NCBI RefSeq assembly: GCF_000418555.1
Contig: NZ_ATKM01000016.1
Span: 23,048 to 87,047, forward strand
Direction of reading: 5' to 3'
DNA from: Pseudomonas sp. P818
GTDB taxonomy: Bacteria; Pseudomonadota; Gammaproteobacteria; Pseudomonadales; Pseudomonadaceae
Length of the DNA stretch: 64,000 nt
How positions within the stretch are numbered: position 1 is the first letter of the stretch; every line of letters starts with the position of its first letter. A program made the position numbers and the translations under genes. The notes beneath the pieces are model-generated. The model saw only the letters and a list, made by a program, of their open reading frames with translations, did not search any database and had not been told where the DNA came from. This document shows, in pieces, positions 43,688-52,826 of the stretch.

Positions 43688-45697
43688 TTAGAAGGAGTAC
43701 TTGACGTTCAGACCGATGTTGTCGCGATCACGCGCACCATTGTTCTGGCCCGCGCCGTAGAACTCGGTGTACTGAATCTCGGCTTCCAGACTGTTCAGGT
43801 AGCTGGCGCGCATACCCAGGGTGTAAGCCTTGCGACCTTCGATGAAGTTGCCGGTCTGGTGCGAGTTGCCTTCGAAGTCATGCTTGAACACGGCGAACGG
43901 CGACAGGTTCACGCCGGCATAGACGTCGTTCCAGGTACCGGAGAGCACCAGGGTGTAGCCGTAGGCGTTCTTGTTGATCTGATCGTCGCGGTCGTAGCCG
44001 GAGACGTAGGAACCGTTCGCACGACCAGAGTAGTAACGTACATTACCCTGGAAATCCGTGTACTTCAGGCTGCTGCCGCGAATATGCTCGGAGCCGAGTT
44101 CAGCCACACCAAAAAGAGAATCGAACCCCAGAGACGGACCGAAGTTATAAATAGTACCAATGGAAGTATTGAAAGCCTCGACACGCTCATAGTTGCTCAA
44201 GCGACGATTAGCGAGGCTTACAGTCTGCCCCCCCACTTGCACCTGTTGCCCAAGCGCGATCTGCGGCGCTTGCTGGAGCACTTGCCCCAACAGGTCGTTA
44301 GTTGTAGCTATACCAATCGGCAGGTTTGGACGATAGGAAAACTCGCCGAATACCGACGCATTCCCTACAGTAGTATTGAAACTCAGGCCCATCATCCGAA
44401 CATCTTCGGCGTATTGACGGCTAGCCTGGATCTGATTCGCTACATCCACCGAGACCAGACCACCGGCAATCTGCCGAGCGATATCAGCGACGGCAGCCGG
44501 ATTACCTGCCACGCCTGCAGCGGCAGCAGCCTGCAGCGCAGCTCCCTGAACAGGAGCGCTGCCAACAAGAGCACCAAATTGTCCTGCCGTCATGCCGCCG
44601 TAAGCGTCGTCCAGCTGGGCATAGATCGAAGGTTCTTTGGCATGGTAATTCACGAAGTAGAAGCCAAACTCTGTCGAGTTAAGCTCTTCAGCGATATAGC
44701 GAAATGCGACGCCAAATTGCCCATCATTCTTGGCATTCAGGTCGCTCTTAATAGAAGCGACCTTGAAAGCATCTGCCGTAGCAAACGAGCTACCGTTCAG
44801 GCCGTGAGCAGGATTCAGGACAGAAGCTTGGTACAAGGACAAGCCGCCCAAGCCTGGGTTTGGAGTCAACGCGCCTGCAAGTGAGCCGCTCTGGTTATAA
44901 GCGGTATGGCCACCATCAGCAAACAAGTCGGTCTCAGAGAAATAGGTACCGACCGGATCGATGGCAGACTCTTTCCAGTTGAACTGGTAGAAAGCTTCCA
45001 TCGAAAGATTGTCGGTCAGACCAATATTGAAGCTCAGCGCCTCGACCGGCACCAATACTTCCTTCACTTCGGAACCCGGCAGACGGAACTTGGCGGCATC
45101 GACCGGGTTGGTGGTATTGATACCGCCTCGATAGAACAGGCCTTCACCCCAGTTGAAGACCTGCTTACCGAAGCGGCCAGAGACCGGCATGTCGCCTACG
45201 TCCCAGTTGCCGTAGACATAGGCGTCAAGGATCTGCGCATCGCGGCCCGCCTTGTGGCGGGTTTCACGAGTGAAGGTGTTGTCGCGCGGATAACTTTGGC
45301 TCGGCTGAACCGGCGTGTTGGCGTCGTAGTAGTCGTTGCGCTTGTCCATGATCTGGGTGTCATAGAAAGCGGTACCACGCACGAATGCACCGTAGTTCTG
45401 ATAGGAAACTTCGAGGTCCGAGGTGACTTTAAATACTTCGGAAACCAGGCCGGTGTCGAAGTTGCGATTACCGTCGTTGGTGTTGATGTCGTTGTTGCTC
45501 TTGTCCTGACCCTGTACACGCCACAGCTGACCGTAGGAAACGGTGGTATCGAGGGAACCGGTGATTTCGTTGTCGGCGAAGCTGAACTCCACCGCTTGAG
45601 CCTGGGCGGCGACCAGCAACGGCAGAACGCCAGCGAACGCAAAGCCGGCCTTGGCCGGAGCAAAACGTAGAACGGGCTTGCGGGACTTAATTTCCAT
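43688..45697 (-). CDS. DUF1302 outer-membrane protein
   Basis: This 669-residue protein has a signal peptide (GVLPLLVAAQAQA, cut before VEFSFADNE), then alternating beta-strand patterns to a C-terminal aromatic end (GLNVKYSF) recognised by the BAM machinery. That fits an outer-membrane beta-barrel, here DUF1302. The middle (codons from about 44100-44960) is A/T-richer than both ends and includes an alanine-rich stretch (ALQAAAAAGVAGNPAAVADI). This probably marks a recombined surface region. The gene leads the unit with DUF1329. The upstream 460-bp gap holds its promoter. Confidence 0.88.
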   Translation of the reverse strand: MEIKSRKPVLRFAPAKAGFAFAGVLPLLVAAQAQAVEFSFADNEITGSLDTTVSYGQLWRVQGQDKSNNDINTNDGNRNFDTGLVSEVFKVTSDLEVSYQNYGAFVRGTAFYDTQIMDKRNDYYDANTPVQPSQSYPRDNTFTRETRHKAGRDAQILDAYVYGNWDVGDMPVSGRFGKQVFNWGEGLFYRGGINTTNPVDAAKFRLPGSEVKEVLVPVEALSFNIGLTDNLSMEAFYQFNWKESAIDPVGTYFSETDLFADGGHTAYNQSGSLAGALTPNPGLGGLSLYQASVLNPAHGLNGSSFATADAFKVASIKSDLNAKNDGQFGVAFRYIAEELNSTEFGFYFVNYHAKEPSIYAQLDDAYGGMTAGQFGALVGSAPVQGAALQAAAAAGVAGNPAAVADIARQIAGGLVSVDVANQIQASRQYAEDVRMMGLSFNTTVGNASVFGEFSYRPNLPIGIATTNDLLGQVLQQAPQIALGQQVQVGGQTVSLANRRLSNYERVEAFNTSIGTIYNFGPSLGFDSLFGVAELGSEHIRGSSLKYTDFQGNVRYYSGRANGSYVSGYDRDDQINKNAYGYTLVLSGTWNDVYAGVNLSPFAVFKHDFEGNSHQTGNFIEGRKAYTLGMRASYLNSLEAEIQYTEFYGAGQNNGARDRDNIGLNVKYSF

Positions 45698-46159
45698 CGA
45701 GACTCACTCCGTGGACAGATCATTCTTTTGGGCGATCCCGTAGCCGGGTCGCGAATTGCCGTGCTGACGACGGCTTCTATTTTTTATTTGCTGCGACATG
45801 TGCCAACGACCAGCGAGCGCTCGCCCGTGGTCAAATCCCGCTCAGCACTGCAACCATGGTGCCAATTCAAACAGGTGTATCAGCGCAAACAGGCTTCGGA
45901 GAGCTGTTGACCGGTTTCTTTTCGTGACTGATCAGCCACTGACCAATACGTCAGAAAAACTGGCGCATCTTGTCCTACGATCCGACGCTTTATGTCGCTC
46001 TCGCGGTGATGCAGAGAAACGAAGACCGTCTCGCTGTCAAGCAACGAAAGCCGAACTTAAGTGTGCGAATGCATAACAAGTCGCATGCATATTTCATTGG
46101 GTAACAAAAAAGTGTTACCAGCCAAAGACCGGTAACACTTCTTATGCAGCAGACCCGCC
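45698..46159. other. 462-bp gap holding the DUF1302 promoter and the pepN terminator
   Basis: I see no gene. An imperfect dyad (GCGATCCCG / CGGGTCGC, 45732-45752) lies about 40 bp before the DUF1302 start. The stretch is A/T-richer than its surroundings. The pepN terminator closes the right end. Confidence 0.45.
46105..46140 (-). terminator. Terminator of pepN
   Basis: Stem AAGTGTTACC / GGTAACACTT with an 11-nt loop. On the minus strand it is followed by TTTTTTGTTAC. It starts 20 nt past the pepN stop. Confidence 0.85.
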
Positions 46160-48817
46160 TTAGGCCAGGCTCTTGCTCACCACTTCGTAAACGTCGCTGG
46201 ACAACTCGCCGGAAGCGAGAATGCGTTCCAGCTCTGCCTTCATCAGAACCTGCCGGGCAGGGCCGTACTTGCGCCAGCGGGTCAGCGGTGCCAGCAGGCG
46301 CGAGGCGATCTGCGGGTTGAGGGCGTTGAGGGTGATCACCTGATCGGCGAGAAAGCGGTAGCCCGCCCCGTCCGCGCGGTGAAAGTTGATCAGGTTCTGG
46401 TTGGCGAAGGCGCCGATCAGCGCGCGTACCTTGTTAGGGTTCTTCAGAGTGAAGGCTTCGTGCTGCATCAGCGCATGCACACGCTCCAGGCCTCCCGGCA
46501 GCGGGCAGCCGGCCTGCACACTGAACCACTGGTCCATGACCAGCGGATTGTCCTTGAAGAAGTCGGCGAACATGGCCAGGGCCTTGCCCTGCTCTTCCTG
46601 GAACGGCGAATTGACCAGCACAGCCAACGCTGCAAGACGCTCGGTCATGTTGTCAGCGTTCTCGAACTGGTCGACGCAAGCCCCCAGCACTTCGGCTTTC
46701 TCGCTGAGCATCAGATAGGACAGCGCGATATTCTGCAGGCTGCGACGAGCGAAGTGCGCCGCCTCGGCCACGTAAGGCGTGGCCTTGGAGACTTCGCGGT
46801 TGGCCTGGTAGCGCGCCCACAGCGGGGCAAACAGCGCGCTCGCCAGCTCCTTGCGGGCGAATTCGCGCGCGGCGTGGATGGCCTCGACATCCGCCACCTC
46901 ACTGATCTCGGTCAGATAGGCCTCGCCCGGCAGCGAGAGCATTTCCGCGACCATGGCCTGATCCAGCGAATCGTCCTCGAGCAGAGTGCGCAGCGCGGCA
47001 ACCAGGCGCTGATCCAGCACCAGGGCCTCGCCGCGCTGGTGCTGGCCGATCAGCTCCTGCAGCACCTGCACCGACAGTTGCTGGCCGGCTTCCCAGCGAT
47101 TGAAACCATCGCTGTCGTGCTGCATGAGGAACATCAGCTGATCGCGGTCATAGGGGAAGTGCAGCTTGACCGGCGCGCTGAAGCCGCGCAGCAGCGACGG
47201 CAGCGGCTTGCCTGCGATGTCCTCGAAAGTGAAAGTCTGCTCGGCTTCAGTCACCGACAAAACGCGACTGGTGCCCTGCGCCGCGCTTTCGCCCTGCAGG
47301 CGCAGGGGCAGCTCGCTGCCCTGGGCATCGAGCAGACCGAGCGCTACCGGAATCACGAACGGCAGCTTCTCGTTCTGCCCCGGCGTGGCCGGGCAGCTCT
47401 GGCGGAAGGTCAGGCTGTAGGTTTGGGCGGCGACGTCATAAGCCTCGCTGACCTCCAGGCGCGGCGTGCCGGCCTGGGTGTACCAGCGTTTGAACTGGGT
47501 CAGATCGATGCCGCTGGCATCCTCCATGGCCTTGACGAAATCGTCGCAGGTCACGGCCTGGCCGTCGTGGCGCTCGAAGTACAGGTCCGAGCCCTTGCGG
47601 AACAGTTCCGGGCCGAGCAGGGTGTGGATCATACGCAGCACTTCGGCACCCTTCTCGTAGATGGTCAGGGTGTAGAAGTTGGAGATTTCCATGTACGCGT
47701 CCGGGCGCACCGGGTGGGCCATGGGGCCGGCGTCCTCGGCGAACTGGTGGGTACGCAGATAGGCAACATCCTCGATACGTTTGACCGTGCGCGAGTGGGT
47801 ATCGGCGGAGAACTCGCTGTCACGGAACACGGTGAAGCCTTCCTTGAGCGACAGCTGGAACCAGTCGCGGCAGGTCACACGGTTGCCCGACCAGTTGTGG
47901 AAGTATTCGTGCGCCACCACCGCTTCGACGCGCTGGTGCGCGGCATCGGTTGCGGTTTCGGCCTTGGCCAGCACGCAGCTGGAGTTGAAGATGTTGAGAC
48001 CCTTGTTCTCCATGGCGCCCATGTTGAAGTCGTTGACCGCGACGATCATGAAGATGTCCAGATCGTACTCGCGGCCATAGACCTCCTCATCCCACTTCAT
48101 CGAGCGCTTGAGACTGTCCATGGCGTGCTGCACCTTGTCGATGTTCTCCGGCTCGACATAGATGCGCAGCGCCACCTCACGCTGGCTCATGGTGGTGAAG
48201 CTGTCTTCGACACACCAGAGATCGCCGGCGACCAAGGCGAACAGATAGGCCGGCTTCTTGAACGGATCTTCCCAGGTCGCCCAGTGACGACCGCCCTCTT
48301 CCGAGCCACTGGCAATCGGGTTGCCGTTGGACAGCAACACCGGGTAGGCATGCTGCTCGGCGCTGACCGTGGTGGTGAACTTGCTCATCACATCCGGACG
48401 GTCGAGATAGAAGGTGATCTTGCGAAAGCCCTCGGCCTCGCACTGGGTGCAGAACATCTTGCCGGACTTGTACAGGCCTTCCAGCGCAGTGTTGCTCTCC
48501 GGGTGGATGCGCACGCTGCTGTCGACCACGAAGCGCTCCTGGGTCGGCTGCAGGGTCAGGTGGCTGTCGGTCAGGGTGTAATCGGCCGCGCCCAGCTCAC
48601 GGTCGTCGAGCTTGAGTTCCAGCAGCTCCAGTTGCTGGCCATCGAGCACCAGCTTGGGCAGGCCGGCACCAGCTTCGGGGTTGCGCCGCATGACCAGTTG
48701 CGCATGCACCAGGCTGTGATCCTCGAACAGCTCGAAGGTCAGATGGGTTTCGTCGATCAGGTAATCGGGAACCTGATAGTCCTTCAGATAGATGGTCTTA
48801 GATTGTTCGGTGCGCAT
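46160..48817 (-). CDS. pepN: Aminopeptidase N
   Basis: PepN is a cytoplasmic zinc aminopeptidase of the M1 family that trims N-terminal residues in late protein turnover. The 885-residue chain carries the exopeptidase motif GAMENKGLN and the zinc site HEYFHNW followed by the third ligand Glu in LKEGFTVFRDSEF. The C-terminal half is helical, as in the E. coli enzyme. The start at 48817 (MRTEQSKTIYLKDY) is well matched to the family. The DUF2797 gene lies 51 nt upstream on the same strand. Confidence 0.97.
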   Translation of the reverse strand: MRTEQSKTIYLKDYQVPDYLIDETHLTFELFEDHSLVHAQLVMRRNPEAGAGLPKLVLDGQQLELLELKLDDRELGAADYTLTDSHLTLQPTQERFVVDSSVRIHPESNTALEGLYKSGKMFCTQCEAEGFRKITFYLDRPDVMSKFTTTVSAEQHAYPVLLSNGNPIASGSEEGGRHWATWEDPFKKPAYLFALVAGDLWCVEDSFTTMSQREVALRIYVEPENIDKVQHAMDSLKRSMKWDEEVYGREYDLDIFMIVAVNDFNMGAMENKGLNIFNSSCVLAKAETATDAAHQRVEAVVAHEYFHNWSGNRVTCRDWFQLSLKEGFTVFRDSEFSADTHSRTVKRIEDVAYLRTHQFAEDAGPMAHPVRPDAYMEISNFYTLTIYEKGAEVLRMIHTLLGPELFRKGSDLYFERHDGQAVTCDDFVKAMEDASGIDLTQFKRWYTQAGTPRLEVSEAYDVAAQTYSLTFRQSCPATPGQNEKLPFVIPVALGLLDAQGSELPLRLQGESAAQGTSRVLSVTEAEQTFTFEDIAGKPLPSLLRGFSAPVKLHFPYDRDQLMFLMQHDSDGFNRWEAGQQLSVQVLQELIGQHQRGEALVLDQRLVAALRTLLEDDSLDQAMVAEMLSLPGEAYLTEISEVADVEAIHAAREFARKELASALFAPLWARYQANREVSKATPYVAEAAHFARRSLQNIALSYLMLSEKAEVLGACVDQFENADNMTERLAALAVLVNSPFQEEQGKALAMFADFFKDNPLVMDQWFSVQAGCPLPGGLERVHALMQHEAFTLKNPNKVRALIGAFANQNLINFHRADGAGYRFLADQVITLNALNPQIASRLLAPLTRWRKYGPARQVLMKAELERILASGELSSDVYEVVSKSLA

Positions 48818-48868
48818 GGCTCTTGGCCTCTCGTCTGCGGCGCGCCGGGCGCCGGTGGCAATCGGGTG

Positions 48869-49705
48869 TCAGGCGGCGATCTCGTGGACGGCCAGCTGAT
48901 AGGCGGTGTACTTGCGGATATTGATCACGCCGGTGTCGAACATCAGGTACTGGCCCTTGATACCGAGCAGGGTACCCTCGGCCAGGGGCTGCTTGTCCAG
49001 ATTGAAGCTGGTGATCTTGGCCGGATAGGCCGCGATGGGGTAACGAATTTCCAGCACCTCGGCTGCGCTCAGCGGCTGGACAGCCTGCAGGCCGAAACGC
49101 TGCTGCAGTTCGGTGATGCCCGCTGCGCAGGCGGCGAACAGTTGCTCGCGAATCGCGATCAGGTCGACCGGCGCGGCGTCGCCCTTGAGCAGCGCACGCC
49201 AGTTGGTCTTGTCCGCCACCTGACTGCGCAGCAGATCCTCGACGAAACCGGACTGCTGCCGGGTGGCCACACGCAGGATCGGCAGCGCCTGGGTCGCGCC
49301 CTGGTCGATCCAGCGCGTCGGCACCTGGCTGGCGCGAGTGATACCCACCTTCACGCCGCTGGAGTTGGCCAGATACACGACATGATCGGTCATGCAGAAC
49401 TGCTCGCCCCAGCTCGGTTCGCGGCAGGTGCCCTGATCGTAATGGCACCGCTCCGGGCTCATGATGCAGATGTCGCACTGCGCCAGCTTCTGCATGCAGG
49501 GGTAGCAGTAGCCCTGGCTGAAGCTGGTCTTGGTTCTGCGCCCGCAATGGCTGCAATGGATAGCGCCGAGATACTCCAGGCGCAGGTGCTTGCCCACCAG
49601 CGGGTTGACCGGTACTTCTTCGTCGCCAAGACGGAAGGCGTATTGCACCGGCGCATCCAGGTGCGCCTTCATCTTGCTCAGCGAGCCTCGTCCAAGCTCA
49701 GTCAT
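48869..49705 (-). CDS. DUF2797 protein with a zinc-ribbon and a GIY-YIG-like segment
   Basis: This is a 279-residue cytoplasmic protein. A cysteine-rich module at about residues 51-105 (IHCSHCGRRTKTS, CYPCMQKLAQCDICI, CHYDQGTC) can hold at least two zinc ions. Next comes VVYLANSSGVKVGITR, followed by RW and DQGA, which resembles a GIY-YIG nuclease core with KVG in place of YIG. The family is DUF2797 and its role is unknown to me. The ATG at 49705 overlaps the stop of the YeaC-like gene by one base (TGATG), so translation is probably coupled. Confidence 0.82.
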   Translation of the reverse strand: MTELGRGSLSKMKAHLDAPVQYAFRLGDEEVPVNPLVGKHLRLEYLGAIHCSHCGRRTKTSFSQGYCYPCMQKLAQCDICIMSPERCHYDQGTCREPSWGEQFCMTDHVVYLANSSGVKVGITRASQVPTRWIDQGATQALPILRVATRQQSGFVEDLLRSQVADKTNWRALLKGDAAPVDLIAIREQLFAACAAGITELQQRFGLQAVQPLSAAEVLEIRYPIAAYPAKITSFNLDKQPLAEGTLLGIKGQYLMFDTGVINIRKYTAYQLAVHEIAA

Positions 49706-49968
49706 CAGTGAAGGGTTTCCGATGAGCTGAACAGCAGGTTGGGGACCGGCTCGGACTTGGACTTGCACGCTTGCTCACCCATATAGCCGGTGCGCTCTTC
49801 CTCGGGCAGGTTCTGCATTTCCCAGGCGATCATTGCCTGCAGGCTCAGTTCCTTCTGCTCCTGGGTCAGCTTGCGGCCATCGGGCCATTTGCCGATCTCC
49901 ACGGCCAGCTTGAGGCTCTCGTAGATTTCCGGGGTGATGTTGTCGATGGCTTCGAGAAAGGACGACAT
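49705..49968 (-). CDS. YeaC-like small protein (DUF1315)
   Basis: This is an 87-residue soluble helical protein (SFLEAIDNITPEIYESLKLA, then GKWPDGRKLTQEQKELSLQA). The layout matches YeaC/DUF1315, a conserved protein with no known role. GGAGAACCCT sets the start. It is coupled to the DUF2797 gene through TGATG, and the rhomboid gene lies further down on the same strand order. Confidence 0.85.
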   Translation of the reverse strand: MSSFLEAIDNITPEIYESLKLAVEIGKWPDGRKLTQEQKELSLQAMIAWEMQNLPEEERTGYMGEQACKSKSEPVPNLLFSSSETLH

Positions 49969-50015
49969 AGGGTTCTCCAGTTAAACCGTAGAGCGGGTTC
50001 AACCCGCCAGATAAA

Positions 50016-50870
50016 TCAGCGTCGCGCCAGCATACCGCCAAGCAGCCCGGTCAGGCAGCCAATGAGTAGGCCGCCGACGTGGGCAGCGTTGGCAATGGCG
50101 CCAACGCCCAGCGTTTCGAAGATGCCGGTCATGCACACCACCAGCCAGATCAGCATCATCACCAATACGCCGGGCGGCAGACGATAAGCCGGGTTCGGCG
50201 CCAGGCGCTGGTAGATCCAGCAGTGCCCGAGCAGGCCGTAGAGCACACCGGACAGCCCCCCGAACAGCGAAGGCCCGGCCCACCAGTACTGGGCAAAATT
50301 GGAAGCGAGGCCGAACAGCAGGGTAAGGCCCAACAGGCCTATGGCGCCCTGACGAAACTCGATACGCCGGCCCAGCTCCCAGTACCACAGGCTGTTCATC
50401 GCCAGATGCAGCCAGCCGAAGTGGATCAGCATCGGCGTGATCAGGCGCCACCACTGGCCGCTATCGAGCGTGGCATCCAGATAGGTCAGGTAGATGTGCT
50501 CGCCGTCGATACGAAAGTCGACGAAGCTCAGCCAGCGAATAGCGGAAAAATTCTCGCCCGCCAGCGTCACGGCGAACACAATGAAGGTACTCAGCAATAC
50601 CAGAGCCGTTATCGGACTGCGCCGCAGTTGGGCAAAAAAGCTTTCGCGCAAGGGTGCCGGGTTGGGCGGCAGCTCCGCGCCCGCGTCGCCCTGTGGGTGG
50701 CGTGCGTAAAGCTCACGCACCTGCTCAGCAAGCTCCTCACCCGGCACCCAGAGCACCTGCTGTCCGCCCTCTTCCGCCACCCGGTGCGGCACACGCAGGC
50801 GCTGCAGCAAGGTGACGAACCCGCTCAGGTCAGTCTCCAGCGGCAGGCGCAGTACTTCCACTGGTGTCAT
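50016..50870 (-). CDS. GlpG-type rhomboid intramembrane protease
   Basis: This is a 284-residue inner-membrane serine protease. An N-terminal cytoplasmic domain (residues 1 to about 85, LRLPLETDLSGFVTLLQRL) resembles that of GlpG. The catalytic core has six helices, with nucleophile Ser in FGGLSGVLYGLLGH and base His in ANAAHVGGLLIG. HFGWLHLAMNSLWYWELG holds the conserved HxxxN-type oxyanion residues. Its ATG overlaps the stop of the metallophosphoesterase gene by 4 nt. The substrate is unknown. Confidence 0.93.
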   Translation of the reverse strand: MTPVEVLRLPLETDLSGFVTLLQRLRVPHRVAEEGGQQVLWVPGEELAEQVRELYARHPQGDAGAELPPNPAPLRESFFAQLRRSPITALVLLSTFIVFAVTLAGENFSAIRWLSFVDFRIDGEHIYLTYLDATLDSGQWWRLITPMLIHFGWLHLAMNSLWYWELGRRIEFRQGAIGLLGLTLLFGLASNFAQYWWAGPSLFGGLSGVLYGLLGHCWIYQRLAPNPAYRLPPGVLVMMLIWLVVCMTGIFETLGVGAIANAAHVGGLLIGCLTGLLGGMLARR

Positions 50871-51841
50871 CGCGGCGCCTCCTGTGGGTCGACATCGACC
50901 CAGACGAACTTACCCGCGTCCAGACGCGTCTCCTGATCCAGCCGGTAAGCCACCAGACGGCCGCCGACTACCGCGCTGTAGTCCAGGCAGGCCAGGTTCG
51001 GGCGGATCGGCGCTGGCTTGCCACGTCGCCAATAGTGGCCGACGAACAGCAGCGGCTCGTGCGCGCCATATCTGAGCAGCTCGTCCTTCTGCAGCTCGGT
51101 CAGCGGCGTCTGCGCCGCCAGCTCCGGCAGGGCATCGGGTTGGAAGACGATATCGCCGTAAGTCTGTGGATTCTCTTCCCAGAACTTGGTACGGAAGTAG
51201 GAACGCGTGAAGCCGTCACCTCCGGTCAGGGTCAGGCCATGCGGCAGGCGCATGTCGGTGCCGCGCAGCAGGCGATCGAGCGCCATGTTGGCAAAACTGC
51301 CCGGCACGGCCGAGGCCTGCAGGAAATGCTCGTCGATGCAGCCGTCGGGGAACTGCGCCCTGAGCGGCGCGATCAACTCGGCGTCCCAGCAGGCATGCAC
51401 GACGCGGAAACGCCCGGCATCGATGAACAGCGGCATTTCGTAGAACCAGCGCAGGAATTCGCGCCACTCCTGCGGATGGTCCTCGAACTGCATCAATGTC
51501 TCGCGCATCAGGCGCTGATGGCGCGTGCTGTGTTCGCGCACGTACTGGCGGCCGCTACCCGGCGGCGCCGGCGTGCTCCAGCCCAGGGCGTTGAACTCGT
51601 GGTTGCCCATAATGCAAAGCGCCTGGCCGGCACGGACCATGTCGTGCACCAGGTGCAGGGCTTCGCGAATGCCGGGGCCGCGGTCGACCAGGTCACCGAG
51701 GAAGATCACCATGCGCGTCGGATGGCGCCACACGCCGCTGTGCCGGCTGTAACCCAGGCGTTCGAGCAAGCGTTCGAGGGTGCGCGCACAACCGTGGATA
51801 TCACCGATCAGGTCATAGCCACGATGGGGGTCGAGGGACAT
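50867..51841 (-). CDS. Calcineurin-like metallophosphoesterase
   Basis: This is a 324-residue phosphoesterase with the full metal-site series: GDIHGCARTLERLL near residue 13, FLGDLVDRGPGI near 48, MGNHEFNALGW near 78 and a late VGHYWRRG. The family includes protein phosphatases and ApaH-type dinucleotide hydrolases, and the substrate is uncertain. It lies between nadK (0-nt gap) and the rhomboid gene (4-nt overlap), so the three are probably one transcript. Confidence 0.9.
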   Translation of the reverse strand: MSLDPHRGYDLIGDIHGCARTLERLLERLGYSRHSGVWRHPTRMVIFLGDLVDRGPGIREALHLVHDMVRAGQALCIMGNHEFNALGWSTPAPPGSGRQYVREHSTRHQRLMRETLMQFEDHPQEWREFLRWFYEMPLFIDAGRFRVVHACWDAELIAPLRAQFPDGCIDEHFLQASAVPGSFANMALDRLLRGTDMRLPHGLTLTGGDGFTRSYFRTKFWEENPQTYGDIVFQPDALPELAAQTPLTELQKDELLRYGAHEPLLFVGHYWRRGKPAPIRPNLACLDYSAVVGGRLVAYRLDQETRLDAGKFVWVDVDPQEAPR

Positions 51842-52729
51842 TCAGTCCTGCCCTCCCAGGCGGCTGCCCCAACCGAGCTTGGTTCTGCAGACCTCGTAGT
51901 AGTTATGGTCCAGCGGATGGATCAGGCGTAGCTTCTGCGCCTTCTTCCCCACGTGCAGGGTGTCGCCCGGCGCACAGGTGAAGTGGTTCTGGCCGTCGCA
52001 GGACACCTGTGGGTAGATGGTCATGTCCGGCGACACCACCACCTTCAGTTCGCTGTTACCGTCGACCACGATAGGCCGGCTGGACAGGGTATGCGGGTAC
52101 ATCGGCACCACCACGATGGCATCGAGCTTGGGATGCATGATCGGCCCGCCGGCAGACAGCGCGTAGGCAGTCGAGCCGGTAGGCGTGGCGACGATCAGGC
52201 CGTCGGCCTTCTGGCTGCAGACGAACTGGCCATCGATGTATAGCTCGAACTCGATCATCCGCGTCGACTTGCCGGGGTGCAGTACCACGTCGTTGAGCGC
52301 ATCGCCCTGGCCGATGGCCTCGCCCTGACGGCGCACCTCGGCCTCGAGCAGGAAGCGGTTCTCGGTCAGGTACTGACCTTCCAGCACCTGCGCCACCTTC
52401 AGTTCCAGCTCATCGGGGCGGATGTCGGTGAGAAAACCCAGGCTGCCGCGGTTGATCCCCAGCACCGGAACCTTGTGCCGCGCCAACGCGCGCGCTGCGC
52501 CGAGCATGCTGCCATCGCCGCCGACGACGATCACCAGATCGCAAACCTCGCCGAGCATCTTGCGTGAGGAGGTCTGCAGGCCATGGCCAGGCAGCACATC
52601 GGCGATGGTGTCCTCGAGAATCACATGCAGGTGGCGGTCGATCAGAAAGCGCTTGAGGCGACGCACGGTTTCCAGAACACGCGTGCTCCCCAGGCGCCCG
52701 ATGATGCCGACATTGCGAAATTGCTCCAT
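51842..52729 (-). CDS. nadK: NAD kinase
   Basis: NadK phosphorylates NAD+ to NADP+ with ATP in the cytoplasm. The 295-residue protein has the GGDG motif (VVGGDGSMLGAARAL), NRGSLGFLTD, and ATPTGSTAYALSAGGPI, all canonical for the family. It is the first gene of a minus-strand run with the metallophosphoesterase and rhomboid genes. It is divergent from the DUF1853 gene across an 85-97 bp gap that must contain both promoters. Confidence 0.97.
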   Translation of the reverse strand: MEQFRNVGIIGRLGSTRVLETVRRLKRFLIDRHLHVILEDTIADVLPGHGLQTSSRKMLGEVCDLVIVVGGDGSMLGAARALARHKVPVLGINRGSLGFLTDIRPDELELKVAQVLEGQYLTENRFLLEAEVRRQGEAIGQGDALNDVVLHPGKSTRMIEFELYIDGQFVCSQKADGLIVATPTGSTAYALSAGGPIMHPKLDAIVVVPMYPHTLSSRPIVVDGNSELKVVVSPDMTIYPQVSCDGQNHFTCAPGDTLHVGKKAQKLRLIHPLDHNYYEVCRTKLGWGSRLGGQD

Positions 52730-52826
52730 GGGACTCCCGCCAGACAGATAAGAAACGATGGGTGATTATCGGCCAAAGGCCTGGGCCGCAGCAAACCAGC
52801 ACTGTGACTAAGCTATGCTCGGCTGC

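Noticed and set aside
45798..46076. 92-codon frame upstream of the DUF1302 gene
   Set aside because: No ribosome site, Cys/Arg/Ser-rich, and it lies in a region expected to be promoter.
46379..49711. 1110-codon plus-strand frame across pepN and DUF2797
   Set aside because: It runs antisense through two clear genes and their boundary, which a real gene would not do.
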